The notes under the pieces: generated by a model
The model's input: the letters and a program-made list of their open reading frames with translations, nothing else
What the model was told of the DNA's origin: nothing
The model's database searches: none
Made by a program: the position numbers and the translations under genes
In this document: positions 28,615 through 38,353 of the stretch, one piece after another
How positions within the stretch are numbered: the stretch's first letter is position 1
Layout: each line of letters starts with the position of its first letter
Assembly: GCA_028871525.1 (NCBI GenBank)
Contig: JAGWMX010000001.1
Location: forward strand, 27,529 to 91,528
Source of the DNA: Gammaproteobacteria bacterium
GTDB lineage: Bacteria > Pseudomonadota > Gammaproteobacteria > Nevskiales > Nevskiaceae
Direction of reading: 5' to 3'
Length of the DNA stretch: 64,000 nucleotides

Positions 28615-29589
28615 ATGAAAGCGATTGTGTGCCGCGAACTGGGCCCGCCGGAAAAGCTGGTTCTCGATGAAGTCGCCGACCCCGGCTGCGGCACCGGCGA
28701 GGCCGTTATCCGCGTGCGCGCCGCCGGCGTCAATTTCCCGGATACGCTGCTGATCGAAGGCCGTTATCAGATGCGGCTGCAGCCGCCATTCACGCCGGGC
28801 GCGGAGGTCGCCGGCGAAGTGCTGAAAACCGGCCCCGGCGTCAAAAGCCTGGCCGTCGGCCAACGCGTCGCCGCGGTGTTACCGTCCGGCGGCTATGCCG
28901 AGCAGGTGTGTGCGCCGGCACAAACGATGCTGCCGCTGCCCGATTCGCTGGATTTCGTTCACGCCGCGGCCTTTCCGCTGGTCTACGGCACCGCCCTGCA
29001 CGCGCTGGACCAGCGCGGCCAGCTGCAACCCGGCGAGACGCTGCTGGTGCTCGGCGCCGCCGGCGGCACCGGCCTGGCCGCGGTGCAGCTTGGCAAACTG
29101 CTGGGCGCGCGTGTCATCGCCGCCGCCTCAAACGAGGCAAAACTCGGGTTCTGCCGCAATCACGGCGCCGACGAAACGATCAATTACGAGCGCGACAGCC
29201 TGAAACAGCGGGTCAAGGCGCTGACCGGCGGCCGCGGCGCCGACGTCATCTTTGATCCGGTCGGCGACCGCTGGGCCGCCGACTGCCTGTCGAGCCTGGC
29301 CTGGAACGGACGCTGGCTGATCACCGGCTTCGCCGGCGGCACCATCCCGCAGATCCCGGCCAACAAGCTGCTGCTCAAGGGTGCGGCCGCGGCCGGCGTG
29401 TTCTGGGGCAGCTTCGTCGCCCGCGAGCCGCAGAAAAATCTCGACAACTTCAAGCGCCTGTTCGCCTGGCAGGCGGCAGGCCGCCTGCAACCGCCGGTGA
29501 CGCGCACCTATCCGCTGGCGCAGGCCGGCCAGGCGCTGCGCGACCTGCTCGAACGCCGCGCCACCGGCAAACTGGTGTTGTTGCCCTAA
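28615..29589 (+). CDS. NADPH:quinone oxidoreductase, zinc-independent MDR family
   Basis: The 324-residue protein is a medium-chain dehydrogenase without the zinc ligands. It has the GroES-like part (AAGVNFPDTLLIEGRYQ, PGAEVAGEV) and a Rossmann domain with GAAGGTGLAAVQLGKLLGA; ADVIFDPVGD is typical of quinone reductases. It would reduce quinones or enals with NADPH in the cytoplasm. ATG 28615 is chosen because similarity begins at MKAIVCRELGPPE; the upstream frame is unrelated. It stands alone. Confidence 0.88.
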   Translation: MKAIVCRELGPPEKLVLDEVADPGCGTGEAVIRVRAAGVNFPDTLLIEGRYQMRLQPPFTPGAEVAGEVLKTGPGVKSLAVGQRVAAVLPSGGYAEQVCAPAQTMLPLPDSLDFVHAAAFPLVYGTALHALDQRGQLQPGETLLVLGAAGGTGLAAVQLGKLLGARVIAAASNEAKLGFCRNHGADETINYERDSLKQRVKALTGGRGADVIFDPVGDRWAADCLSSLAWNGRWLITGFAGGTIPQIPANKLLLKGAAAAGVFWGSFVAREPQKNLDNFKRLFAWQAAGRLQPPVTRTYPLAQAGQALRDLLERRATGKLVLLP

Positions 29590-29603
29590 AGCCGCGCCGC
29601 GGA

Positions 29604-29840
29604 TCACGCCGGGCGTCCGCAATCCCGGACTGCAGTGCACGGCGTCGCGGCTGGGCCGCGCGCCGCCTCGATCCGCACGGCACCGGCGGTGGTCGCCACC
29701 GTCCCGACGCCGGCCTGCGGTACCTGTGCCAGCACCACCACGCTACTGAACATCAGCAGAGTGGCCGTCAGTGCCAGCAGCAGCGCCAGTGCGCGCTGGC
29801 GCGGGCTCGAGTTGAAATCGTGAGTGTGGAATGCGTACAT
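29604..29840 (-). CDS. small hypothetical membrane protein
   Basis: The 78-residue frame begins MYAFHTHDFNSSPRQRALAL, with one hydrophobic helix (LALLLALTATLLMFSSVVVLA) and a Pro/Ala-rich tail holding two Cys. Short proteins with a similar start are remembered from related genomes, but no family is named. No Shine-Dalgarno site is seen before the ATG. It may be a secreted or membrane-anchored peptide or simply a chance frame. Confidence 0.45.
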   Translation of the reverse strand: MYAFHTHDFNSSPRQRALALLLALTATLLMFSSVVVLAQVPQAGVGTVATTAGAVRIEAARGPAATPCTAVRDCGRPA

Positions 29841-29939
29841 GGAGGTTCTCGAATCGAAGGTGGCGGCGGCTTGCCGTCACAGCCTTGGATGCGCGGATCG
29901 GGCGCTGCGGTTGCAATCCGCCGGCCACGGAGGCTTGGG

Positions 29940-29945
29940 TATACT
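29940..29945 (+). promoter_or_regulatory. candidate -10 element for miaB
   Basis: TATACT matches 5/6 of the -10 consensus and would place the transcript start about 20 nt before the miaB ATG. No good -35 hexamer is found at 16-18 bp. There is no Shine-Dalgarno site in the leader. Confidence 0.3.
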
Positions 29946-29972
29946 CAGCAGCCCGAATCTGATTGATCGCGG

Positions 29973-31319
29973 ATGCCGAAGCTGTACCTGAAAACCTACG
30001 GCTGTCAGATGAACGAGTACGACTCGTCGAAGATGGCCGCCGTGCTGGCCGCCTCGCACGGCTATACCGTCACCGATGATCCGGACAACGCCGACCTGCT
30101 GCTGCTGAATACCTGCTCGGTGCGCGAAAAGGCGCAGGAGAAGGTGTTCTCGGAACTGGGCCGCTGGAAGGCCTGGAAAGCCGCCCGGCCGGGGCGCATG
30201 GTCGGTGTCGGCGGCTGTGTGGCGAGCCAGGAAGGCACGGCGATCATCGGTCGCGCGCCGATCGTCGATCTGATCTTCGGCCCGCAGACGCTGCACCGCC
30301 TGCCGGAACTGCTGCAGCAGGCGCGTGCTACCGGCCGCCCGGCGGTGGACATCCGCTTCCCGGAGATCGAGAAATTCGACTGCCTGCCGGAGCCGCGCGC
30401 CAAGGGTCCGACCGCCTTCGTCTCGGTGATGGAAGGCTGCAGCAAGTACTGCAGCTTCTGCATCGTGCCGTACACCCGCGGCGAGGAAGTCAGCCGGCCG
30501 CTGGTTGACGTGCTGGCCGAAGTGCACAAGCTCGCCGCGCAAGGCGTGCGCGAGGTCACTTTGCTGGGTCAGAACGTCAACGCCTACCGCGGCGCCACGC
30601 CCGACGGCGAAGCCGCCGATCTGGCGCTGCTGATCGCCTGCGCGGCGCGCATCGACGGCATCGGCCGCGTGCGCTTCACCACCAGCCATCCAGCCGAGTT
30701 CACCGACGCCCTGATCGACGCGTTCCGCGACGAGCCCAAGCTGGCCGGTTATCTGCACCTGCCGGTGCAGTCCGGCTCGGATCGCATCCTCGGCATGATG
30801 AAACGCGGCTACACCTGCGCCGGCTATCTGGACAGAATCCGACGGCTGCGCGAGGCGCGTCCGGGCATCGGCCTGTCTTCCGATTTCATCGTCGGCTTCC
30901 CGGGCGAGAGCGACGAGGATTTCGAGCAGACGATGGCATTGATCGAACGCGCGCGTTTCGATCAGGCGTACTCCTTCATCTACAGCCCGCGGCCAGGCAC
31001 GCCGGCGGCGCGCCTGCGCGACAGCGTCCCGACGGAAACCAAGCAGGCACGGCTGGCGCGGCTGCAGGCGCGCATCCGTGACTTCGGCGCCGAATACGCT
31101 GGCGCGCTGGTCGGCACCGCACAGCGGGTGCTGCTGGAAAAGCCGTCGCTCAAAAACCGCGGCTGGCTGGCCGGCAAGACCGAGTGCAACCGCTGGGTCA
31201 ACCTGCCGGCGCCGGCGGCCGGCGCGCAGCGGTTGATCGGACGCTTCGCCGCGGTCGAGATCACCGAGGCGCTGACCAACTCGTTGCGCGGCCGGCTGCT
31301 GCGGGTCGAAAATCTTTGA
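29973..31319 (+). CDS. miaB: tRNA-2-methylthio-N6-dimethylallyladenosine synthase
   Basis: The 448-residue protein has the three MiaB parts. The N-terminal UPF0004 domain has cluster Cys11, Cys48 and Cys82 ([21 protein letters not shown]). The radical-SAM core has CSKYCSFC (Cys156, 160, 163). A C-terminal TRAM RNA-binding domain follows. It adds the methylthio group at A37 of tRNAs reading UNN codons. It heads the miaB-ybeZ-ybeY-corC unit; its stop overlaps the TTG start of the next gene. Confidence 0.97.
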   Translation: MPKLYLKTYGCQMNEYDSSKMAAVLAASHGYTVTDDPDNADLLLLNTCSVREKAQEKVFSELGRWKAWKAARPGRMVGVGGCVASQEGTAIIGRAPIVDLIFGPQTLHRLPELLQQARATGRPAVDIRFPEIEKFDCLPEPRAKGPTAFVSVMEGCSKYCSFCIVPYTRGEEVSRPLVDVLAEVHKLAAQGVREVTLLGQNVNAYRGATPDGEAADLALLIACAARIDGIGRVRFTTSHPAEFTDALIDAFRDEPKLAGYLHLPVQSGSDRILGMMKRGYTCAGYLDRIRRLREARPGIGLSSDFIVGFPGESDEDFEQTMALIERARFDQAYSFIYSPRPGTPAARLRDSVPTETKQARLARLQARIRDFGAEYAGALVGTAQRVLLEKPSLKNRGWLAGKTECNRWVNLPAPAAGAQRLIGRFAAVEITEALTNSLRGRLLRVENL

Positions 31320-32317
31320 ACACCCCCGCTGACCCGCCCGCGGTACGCACCGAGCTGGCGCTGGAACCCGACGACGGCACCCGACTGGCCAACCTCACCG
31401 GGCCATTCGACGCCCACCTGCGCGCCATCGAACTGGGTCTGGGCATCGAGATCCGCAACCGCGGCAACCGTTTCTCGCTGCATGGTCCGGCGGCGCCGGT
31501 GGCGCGCGCGGAACAGGTGCTGCGCGAGCTGTACGCCGCCGCCGAGGACGCACTCGACGCCGAACAGGTGCATTTGGCGCTGGCCGAAAGCGGCGCCGCA
31601 GACCTCGACGCGCCGGCGGAGAAATCCGGCGACGTCGTCATCCGCACCCGGCGCGGCGTGATCCGCGGCCGCAGCGCGCAGCAGCGCGTCTATCTGCGCT
31701 CGATCGCCGCACACGATCTGAGTTTCGGCGTCGGCCCGGCCGGCACCGGCAAGACCTATCTGAGCGTCGCCAGTGCGGTATCGGCACTGGAACGCGACCG
31801 GGTGCGGCGACTGGTGCTGGTGCGCCCGGCGGTCGAAGCCGGCGAGAAACTCGGCTTTCTGCCCGGCGACATGGCGCAGAAAATCGACCCCTACCTGCGC
31901 CCTTTGTACGACGCGCTCTACGAAATGCTCGGTTTCGATCGTGTCGCGCGGCTGGTCGAGCGCAGCGTCATCGAAGTGGCGCCGCTGGCATTCATGCGCG
32001 GCCGCTCGCTCAATGAGAGTTTCGTGATTCTCGACGAAGCGCAGAACACCACGGTCGAGCAGATGAAAATGTTTCTGACCCGCATCGGCTTTGGCTCGGT
32101 GGCGGTGGTGAACGGCGATATCACCCAGATCGACCTGCCCAAGGGCGTTGCCAGCGGGCTCAAGCACGCGCTGGCGGTGCTCGACGGCGTGGCCGGCATC
32201 GGCGTGACCCGATTCGGCCACGGCGACGTGGTGCGCCATCCGCTGGTGCAGGCGATCGTGCGCGCCTACCAGGCCCACGAAGCGCGCCCACGTGGCGGAT
32301 CCCGGAGCGGCAGTTAG
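31316..32317 (+). CDS. ybeZ: PhoH-like ATPase YbeZ
   Basis: The 333-residue protein has an N-terminal KH-like segment (residues 25-75) and the PhoH ATPase domain with Walker A GPAGTGKT (140-147), [20 protein letters not shown] and Walker [11 protein letters not shown]. YbeZ works with YbeY in RNA maturation. The start is TTG 31316, inside the miaB stop overlap; no ATG or GTG fits and the first residues would be MNTPADPP. It lies between miaB and ybeY as in most gammaproteobacteria. Confidence 0.93.
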   Translation: MNTPADPPAVRTELALEPDDGTRLANLTGPFDAHLRAIELGLGIEIRNRGNRFSLHGPAAPVARAEQVLRELYAAAEDALDAEQVHLALAESGAADLDAPAEKSGDVVIRTRRGVIRGRSAQQRVYLRSIAAHDLSFGVGPAGTGKTYLSVASAVSALERDRVRRLVLVRPAVEAGEKLGFLPGDMAQKIDPYLRPLYDALYEMLGFDRVARLVERSVIEVAPLAFMRGRSLNESFVILDEAQNTTVEQMKMFLTRIGFGSVAVVNGDITQIDLPKGVASGLKHALAVLDGVAGIGVTRFGHGDVVRHPLVQAIVRAYQAHEARPRGGSRSGS

Positions 32318-32323
32318 CCAGCC

Positions 32324-32776
32324 ATGGGTGCGCAGATCAACCTGCAACGTCGAGTGCCGCCTGCGGGCATTCCATCGGCGGCGGCGCTGCGCGCCTGGGC
32401 CCAGGCGGCGATGGACGGCACCGCCGGCGAGCTGACGCTGCGCATCGTCGATGAAACCGAAAGTGCACGGCTCAACGGCCGCTTTCGCAACCGGCCCGAC
32501 CCGACCAACGTGCTCTCGTTCGCCTACGACGCCGAACCGCTACAAGGCGCCGGCAGCGGCGATCTGCTCGGCGATGTGGTGATCTGCGCACCGCTGGTGG
32601 CGCGCGAGGCGCGCGCGCAACGCAAACCGCCGCGCGCGCATTGGGCGCATCTGGTGGTACATGGCGTGCTGCACCTGCTCGGCCACGATCACCTCGATCC
32701 GGCCGATGCCCAGCGCATGGAAGCCCGCGAGCGTGAAATCCTCGCCACGCTCGGCTTCGCCGATCCCTATCGCTGA
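32324..32776 (+). CDS. ybeY: endoribonuclease/rRNA maturation factor YbeY
   Basis: The 150-residue protein carries the UPF0054 zinc motif HGVLHLLGHDH with His113, His117 and His123, and the conserved RPDPTNVLSF segment. It acts in 16S rRNA 3' end processing and ribosome quality control. It starts 6 nt after ybeZ, so it is in the same transcript. Confidence 0.96.
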   Translation: MGAQINLQRRVPPAGIPSAAALRAWAQAAMDGTAGELTLRIVDETESARLNGRFRNRPDPTNVLSFAYDAEPLQGAGSGDLLGDVVICAPLVAREARAQRKPPRAHWAHLVVHGVLHLLGHDHLDPADAQRMEAREREILATLGFADPYR

Positions 32777-32791
32777 AGCCGGCCCCGGTCC

Positions 32792-33637
32792 ATGTCCGAC
32801 ACCCCGCAACCGAGGCGGCCGCGCGCAGGCTGGTGGCGCCGGCTGATGCGCCGTCTCGGCAGCGCGCCGCTGTCACGCGAAGACCTGCGCCAAGCGCTCC
32901 ACGAAGCTTCACGGCAGGGCCTGATCGATCCCGACGCCGCCGAGATGATCGGCGGCGTATTCGAGAGCGGCGAACTGCAGGTGCGCGACATCATGATCCC
33001 GCGTGCGCAGATGGTGGTGATCGAGCGTGACTGGCCGCTGCAGCGACTGCTGCAGACGGCGGTAGAGTCCGGGCATTCGCGCTTTCCGGTCATCGGCGAT
33101 TCGCGCGACGAGGTGGTCGGCATCCTGCTGGCCAAGGATCTGCTGCGCTGCACGCTGGACACCGATCCGGGCCAACCGCTGGCGGTCGAGCGCTGGCTGC
33201 GGCCAGCGCTGTTCGTGCCCGAGTCCAAGCGCGTCAACGTGCTGCTGCGTGAATTCAAGCGCGGCCGCAACCACATGGCGATCGTCGCCGACGAATACGG
33301 CGGCGTCGCCGGTCTGGTGACCATCGAGGACGTGCTGGAGACCATCGTCGGCGAGATCGAGGACGAATACGACGAGTCCGAATCGGCACCGATCCTGAAA
33401 CTCGACCAGCGCCGCTATTCGATCAAGGGTCTGACCCCGATCGAGGAGTTCAATCGCTACTTCGGCGCCGAATTTTCCGACGCGGACTTCGACACCGTCG
33501 CCGGGCTGGTGGTGCATGCTTTCGGCCGCATGCCGCGACGCGGCGAATCGGTGCGCATCGGCCGCTTCCAGTTCAACGTCCAACGCGCCGGCAGCCGCCG
33601 TGTGGATCTGCTGCAGGTGACACTTGCGCAAAATTAG
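32792..33637 (+). CDS. corC: CorC/YbeX-type CBS-domain protein
   Basis: The 281-residue protein has a short basic start, two CBS domains (from VRDIMIPRAQMVVIE to VTIEDVLETIVGEIEDEYD) and the C-terminal CorC_HlyC transporter-associated domain (RYSIKGLTPIEEFNRYFGAE). It has no membrane helices. The family is linked to magnesium/cobalt efflux and, through its neighbours, ribosome function. The 3' end overlaps the TTG start of the next gene by 14 bp. Confidence 0.93.
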   Translation: MSDTPQPRRPRAGWWRRLMRRLGSAPLSREDLRQALHEASRQGLIDPDAAEMIGGVFESGELQVRDIMIPRAQMVVIERDWPLQRLLQTAVESGHSRFPVIGDSRDEVVGILLAKDLLRCTLDTDPGQPLAVERWLRPALFVPESKRVNVLLREFKRGRNHMAIVADEYGGVAGLVTIEDVLETIVGEIEDEYDESESAPILKLDQRRYSIKGLTPIEEFNRYFGAEFSDADFDTVAGLVVHAFGRMPRRGESVRIGRFQFNVQRAGSRRVDLLQVTLAQN

Positions 33638-34826
33638 CCTGACCGCACTGCTGGCACTCTGCAGCGCGTTCAGCTCTCCGGCCGCGCACGCCTGGAGCGC
33701 TGCACCGGCGGCGGTGCGCATCAGCCTGCTGACCTTCGGTCCCGGACAGATTTACTGGGAGCGTTTCGGCCACAACGCGATCCTGGTACGCGACCCTCGT
33801 AACGGCGAGGCGCTCGTCTACAACTACGGCATCTTCGATTTTTCACAGAAGAACTTTTTTCTGAATTTCGCCCGCGGCGTGATGCGCTACCGCATCGCCG
33901 CCGACCCGCTGGGCGCCGATCTGGCGATGTACGCCGCCGAAGGCCGCTCGGTCACCGAGCAGGCGCTCGACCTGTCGCCGGCGCAGAGCGGGAAACTGGC
34001 GCGCTTCCTGGCCTGGAACGCGCGTCCCGAAAACGCGCAGTATGCCTACGACTACTTCGTCGACAATTGCTCGACGCGGGTGCGCGATGCACTGGATCTG
34101 GCGCTGGGCGGCATTTTGCACCGACAACTCACGGCGTTGCCGGCGGCTCACAACTATCGCTTCGAAGCCACCCGGCTGATCTGGCCGGACCACTGGCTGA
34201 TGCTGGGCATGGATGTCGCGCTCGGCCCGGCCGCCGACCGGCCGCTGAACCTGTGGCAGGAGAGCTTCATTCCGATGGTGCTGGCCCGTGCGCTGCGCCA
34301 GGTGGCCGTGACCGACGCCGCCGGTCATGTGCGGCCGCTGGTGGTCGCCGAACGGGTGCTGCTGCCGGGCGCGCTGCCACCGGCGCCGGCCGCGCCACCC
34401 GATCTGCGGCTGCCGTTCCTGCTCGCCGGGCTGACGCTGGCGGCCATGCTGCTATGGCTGGCGCGCGCGGGACGCGGCGCGCACCGGTGGCCGTTCACCG
34501 CGCTCGCCGGCACGTTGTGGCTGATCTGCGGCCTTGGCGGCCTGGTGCTGGCGGCGATGTGGAGCCTGACCGAACACTGGGCGGCCTGGGGCAACGAGAA
34601 CCTGCTGCTGCTCGATCCGCTGTGCCTGTCGCTGCCGTGGCTGTGGCGGCGCGTTGACGGAGCCGGCCGTTGGCTGGCGACGCTGGTCGCACTGCTGGCG
34701 CTGGCCAGCCTGCCGCTGCGGCTGCTGCCAGGCGCCTATCAGCACAACCTCGCCTTTATCGCACTGCTGGCGCCGCCGCATCTAGCGCTGGCGTCCGCCG
34801 CCTGGCGCCGAGGCCGGACCGCGTGA
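33624..34826 (+). CDS. DUF4105 membrane protein
   Basis: The 400-residue protein starts at TTG 33624 with a signal peptide (LTALLALCSAFSSPAAHA). The DUF4105 domain spans about 30-240, with WERFGHNAILVRDP, YNYGIFDF and the Cys-containing YFVDNCSTRVRDALD that recalls papain/NlpC-like folds. About four to five hydrophobic helices follow, from 255 to 390. A periplasmic or membrane hydrolase role has been suggested for such domains, but no function is known. It overlaps corC by 14 bp and the next gene by 4 nt. Confidence 0.8.
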   Translation: MRKISLTALLALCSAFSSPAAHAWSAAPAAVRISLLTFGPGQIYWERFGHNAILVRDPRNGEALVYNYGIFDFSQKNFFLNFARGVMRYRIAADPLGADLAMYAAEGRSVTEQALDLSPAQSGKLARFLAWNARPENAQYAYDYFVDNCSTRVRDALDLALGGILHRQLTALPAAHNYRFEATRLIWPDHWLMLGMDVALGPAADRPLNLWQESFIPMVLARALRQVAVTDAAGHVRPLVVAERVLLPGALPPAPAAPPDLRLPFLLAGLTLAAMLLWLARAGRGAHRWPFTALAGTLWLICGLGGLVLAAMWSLTEHWAAWGNENLLLLDPLCLSLPWLWRRVDGAGRWLATLVALLALASLPLRLLPGAYQHNLAFIALLAPPHLALASAAWRRGRTA

Positions 34827-35512
34827 GCGGTTATTTCACGCCCGCGTCGTTCAAATTTCTGCGCGCGCTGGCGCGTCACAACGAGCGCGCCTGGTTCGTG
34901 GCGCACAAAGCCGACTACCAGCGACACGTCCGCGACCCGTTCCTGCGCTTGATCGCCGATCTGACCGAACCGCTGACGCGCATCAGCCGGCACTACGTCG
35001 CCGATCCCAGACCGGTGGGCGGCTCGCTGTTCCGCATCCACCGCGACACCCGCTTCGCCCGCGACAAACGGCCGTACAAGGAGTGGGCCGGCGCCCGCTT
35101 CTTCCACCGGCGCGTGCGCGAAGTCGACGGCGACGCACCGAGCTTCTATCTGCACTTGCAGCCCGGCGACTGCTTCGTCGGCGGCGGCCTGTGGCATCCA
35201 CAGCCGGCTGCGCTCAAACGTGTGCGCGCCTATCTCGTCAATAATCCGGCGAGCTGGAAGCAGGCCACCCGCAGCCCGGCATTTCGCCGCGCTTACACCT
35301 TGGGCGGTACTGCCCTGGTGCGGCCACCGCAGGGTTTCGCTCCTCAGCACGAGTTGATCGCGGACCTGAAACGCAAGGACTTCGTCTGCACCGCGCCGCT
35401 CGACGACGCGGCCTTGTGCCGCGCCGATCTGCTGCGGACGATCGCCCGCCGCTTTCAGCGCGTCGCACCGCTGATCGACTGGCTGTGCGGCGCGCTGGAT
35501 CTGGAGTTTTGA
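34823..35512 (+). CDS. DUF2461 family protein
   Basis: The 229-residue protein starts at GTG 34823, overlapping the preceding stop. It has the DUF2461 pattern: SGYFTPASFKFLRALARHNE, WFVAHKADYQRHVRDPF, FRIHRDTRFARDKRPYKEW and SFYLHLQPGDCFVGGGLWHP. Proteins of this family are cytoplasmic and uncharacterised. The gene ends 7 bp before R1 copy C. Confidence 0.9.
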   Translation: MSGYFTPASFKFLRALARHNERAWFVAHKADYQRHVRDPFLRLIADLTEPLTRISRHYVADPRPVGGSLFRIHRDTRFARDKRPYKEWAGARFFHRRVREVDGDAPSFYLHLQPGDCFVGGGLWHPQPAALKRVRAYLVNNPASWKQATRSPAFRRAYTLGGTALVRPPQGFAPQHELIADLKRKDFVCTAPLDDAALCRADLLRTIARRFQRVAPLIDWLCGALDLEF

Positions 35513-35518
35513 GCGCCG

Positions 35519-35718
35519 GTTATTGAAGCGACCAGCAAATGTTTGAACACCGTGCAGGGTTTGCCGCCAGCGCGGTATGCGCATCGCACAGTCCGATGGC
35601 CGCTTCAATAACAAGGCGTGGTTTTTGCCATTGATCCGGCAGCATCGGCACGTCATCGACCGCAGGCGCTATCGGCTGGAGCGTAAGCGTCGCTCAACCA
35701 TCATGTTGCCGGATCAAT
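35519..35718 (+). repeat. R1 element, copy C, between DUF2461 gene and rmuC
   Basis: This copy lies in the opposite orientation to A, B and D: it starts GTTATTGAAGCG and ends GCCGGATCAAT. The internal words ATGTTTGAACACCG, GATGGCCGCTTCAATA and CATCATGTTGCCGG match the others. The long frame of copies A and D is present for 31 codons and then stops. Its end contains the TCA that, on the minus strand, is the rmuC stop codon. Confidence 0.85.
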
Positions 35719-37003
35719 GGTCTTCCGGCGGTGCCAATTCCGACGCCTGCGGCTTGCGGCTGACGTGATCCAGCGGCTCGACCTCGGTGATCTCCTTGTC
35801 CGCCGGCGCCGCCTGCAGGTCGCGGAAGCGCCGGGCCGATACCAGCACGCGGGTCTCCAGCGACGAGGTGGCGCTGTTGTAACTCTCCACCGCCTTGTCC
35901 AGGCCCTTGCCGAGTGCGGCCCAGTGCCCGGCCAGCGTCGCCAGCCGTTCGTACAGCTCCTTGCCCAGCGCGCTGATCTGCGCGGCGTTCTCGGCCAGCG
36001 CTTCCTGCCGCCAGCCGTAGGCCACCGCTTTGAGCAACGCGATCAGCGTGGTCGGGCTGGCCGGAATCACCCGGTTCTCGGCGCCGTATTCGATCAGGCC
36101 GAGGTCGTGCGTCAGCGCCGCTGAAAAAAACGCCTCGCCGGGCACGAACATCACCACGAACTCGGGCGTCGGGTCGAACTGCTCGAAGTAAGCCTTGCGG
36201 CCCAGCGCCTGCAGGTGATCGCGCACCTGCCGGGCGTGGCGCAGCAGCGCCGCCTGCCGGGCCTCGTCGGTTGGCGCCTCGACCGCTTCCAGGTAGGCTT
36301 CGACCGGCGCCTTGGCGTCGACCACCACGCGGCGGCCGCCCGGCAACCGCACGAGCAGGTCCGGCCGCTGCCGGCCCTGCTCGGTGGCCTGGCTGACCTG
36401 CTCCTCGAAGTCGCAGTGTTCGAGCATGCCGGCCATCTCCACCACCCGCCGCAGCTGCATCTCGCCCCAGCGGCCACGGCCCTGCGGCTGACGCAGCGCC
36501 TTGACCAGACCGGCGGTCTCGCCGCGCAGCGCCTGCTGCGACTCCAGCAGGCCGCGGACCTGCTCGGTCAGCGCCGAATACGCCGAGGTCCGCACCTGCT
36601 CCAGCTCGCGGATGCGCCGATCGACTTTCTCCAGGGACTCGTGGATCGGCTTGACCAGCGTCTCCACCGCCTGCTTGCGCAGCTCCAGTTCGCCGGCGGC
36701 GACCCGCTGGACGCCGCCGAGCTGCTCGCGCGCCAGTTGCAGGAAGCTGTCGGCGTTGTGGCGCAAGGCTTCGGCCGACAGCTTGGCGAAAGTCTCGGAC
36801 AGGCGTTCGCGCGCCTCCTGTAGCGCGGCCTGGCGTTCGCCAGCCGCGTGCCGTTCCTGCTCCAGTCCGGCCGACAGCCGTGCGATTTCGGCGGCATCGG
36901 CCAGCGTCTGACGCTGGCGCCGCCGTTCGGCGAGCAGCCAGCCGAACAACGCACCGAGCGCCAACCCCACCGCCAGTCCGATCAGCGCCGTCAACAGGCT
37001 CAT
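35714..37003 (-). CDS. rmuC: DNA recombination protein RmuC
   Basis: The 429-residue protein has one N-terminal membrane helix ([20 protein letters not shown]), a long coiled coil (about 25-160) and the RmuC nuclease-like domain ([51 protein letters not shown]). RmuC limits recombination at inverted repeats. ATG 37003 is chosen because the upstream frame is unrelated. The stop codon comes from the R1 copy C sequence, so the last residues (LAPPEDH) may differ from the ancestral end. Confidence 0.93.
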   Translation of the reverse strand: MSLLTALIGLAVGLALGALFGWLLAERRRQRQTLADAAEIARLSAGLEQERHAAGERQAALQEARERLSETFAKLSAEALRHNADSFLQLAREQLGGVQRVAAGELELRKQAVETLVKPIHESLEKVDRRIRELEQVRTSAYSALTEQVRGLLESQQALRGETAGLVKALRQPQGRGRWGEMQLRRVVEMAGMLEHCDFEEQVSQATEQGRQRPDLLVRLPGGRRVVVDAKAPVEAYLEAVEAPTDEARQAALLRHARQVRDHLQALGRKAYFEQFDPTPEFVVMFVPGEAFFSAALTHDLGLIEYGAENRVIPASPTTLIALLKAVAYGWRQEALAENAAQISALGKELYERLATLAGHWAALGKGLDKAVESYNSATSSLETRVLVSARRFRDLQAAPADKEITEVEPLDHVSRKPQASELAPPEDH

Positions 37004-37044
37004 CGCTGAGTGCTCCGCTGCAGGTCCGCGGCGATGATACGCCG

Positions 37045-38322
37045 TCAGGTCAGCCGCACCGAAAACAGATCGCGGCCACGACACCAGCAGTAGAGCGCGG
37101 TGACCAGCGTCATCGCCGCACCGAACAGAACCGACGGCACCGTACCGATCAGCCGCGCCATCGAACCGGACTCGAAAGCGCCCAGCTCGTTGGACGAACT
37201 GATGAAGATGCTGTTGACCGAGTAAACCCGGCCGCGCAGGTGGTCCGGCGGCAGCACCTGCACGATCGTCTGGCGGATCACCACGCTGACGCTATCGAAG
37301 ACGCCGGTTGCAAATAGCGCCAGCAACGACACCCAGAACAGTTTGGATAGCGCGAACGCCAGCGTCGCCACACCGAAACCGGCCACCGCCAGCAGCAAAT
37401 TGCGCCAGGCGTGGCGGAGCGGCAGATAGTGGGTACAGGCGATCACCGTCAACATCGCGCCGAGCGACGGTGCGGCGCGCAGCAGCCCCAGACCCTGGGC
37501 GCCGACCCGCAGGATGTCGCTGGCAAACACCGGCAGGATCGCCACCACGCCGCCGAACAGCACCGAGAACAGATCCAGCGAGATCGCATAGAGAATCAGC
37601 CGGCTGCGAAAGACAAACGTCAGGCCTTCGCGCAGGCTGTGCCAGATCGAGCTGCCGGCCGGCGGCAGCGGGGGTGCGTCATCGCGCAGCCGGATGCGCG
37701 AGAACGACAGCAGCGCCGCCAGCAACAGCAGCAGCACCGTCGCCAGCGTGCCCGACAGGCCGATGCCGGCGTAAAGGAATCCGCCGGCGGCCGGGCCGAT
37801 CACTGCCCCGGTCTGCCAAGAACTGCTGCGCCAGGCCGACGCGCGGGCGTACAGTTCGCGGGGCACCAGAAACGGCAGCAGCGCACCGGCGGCGGGGGTG
37901 AAGAATCCGCGCGCCAGGCCGAGCAGCGCCGCCAAAGCGTAGATCAGCAGCAACTGCGTGGCTTGCGGCAGCCGCGCCTGCGCCGACGCCGAGAGCACCC
38001 ACAGCAACGCCGACGAATCGGCGATGAACACAATCATCGTCAACCGGATGATCCGGCGCTTGTCGTGGCGATCGGCAAAATGTCCGCCAAACAACGCCAG
38101 CGAGATAAACGGTACCGCCTCGGCCAGCCCGACCAGGCCGAGCGACAGCGGATCATGCGTCAACTGATACAACCGGTAGCCGATCACCACTTCCTGGATC
38201 AGCAGCGCGACGGCAAACAGCAGCACGCCGAACAGCAGCCGGCGGAAACCGGCGACGCGCAGTGCGGCGTAGGCGTCGGGCCGCGCATCGGCGGCGGCGG
38301 TCGCAGGCGAGTCAAGCGACAT
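37045..38322 (-). CDS. MFS exporter of the EntS-like (MFS_3) group
   Basis: The 425-residue protein has twelve predicted helices. The N terminus ([20 protein letters not shown]) and the motif [13 protein letters not shown] after helix 2 match the MFS_3 group that includes the enterobactin exporter EntS and other drug or siderophore exporters. ATG 38322 is preferred to a TTG six bases upstream. There is no siderophore cluster nearby, so the substrate cannot be assigned. Confidence 0.82.
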   Translation of the reverse strand: MSLDSPATAAADARPDAYAALRVAGFRRLLFGVLLFAVALLIQEVVIGYRLYQLTHDPLSLGLVGLAEAVPFISLALFGGHFADRHDKRRIIRLTMIVFIADSSALLWVLSASAQARLPQATQLLLIYALAALLGLARGFFTPAAGALLPFLVPRELYARASAWRSSSWQTGAVIGPAAGGFLYAGIGLSGTLATVLLLLLAALLSFSRIRLRDDAPPLPPAGSSIWHSLREGLTFVFRSRLILYAISLDLFSVLFGGVVAILPVFASDILRVGAQGLGLLRAAPSLGAMLTVIACTHYLPLRHAWRNLLLAVAGFGVATLAFALSKLFWVSLLALFATGVFDSVSVVIRQTIVQVLPPDHLRGRVYSVNSIFISSSNELGAFESGSMARLIGTVPSVLFGAAMTLVTALYCWCRGRDLFSVRLT

Positions 38323-38353
38323 GGTCAACGGCTTCGGCGGAGAACGGGCGCGT

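Noticed and set aside
26127..28733. An 868-codon open frame antisense to the second TonB receptor
   Set aside because: The same GC-bias effect; the composition is low in hydrophobic patterning and shows no domain, while the plus strand carries clear receptor motifs.
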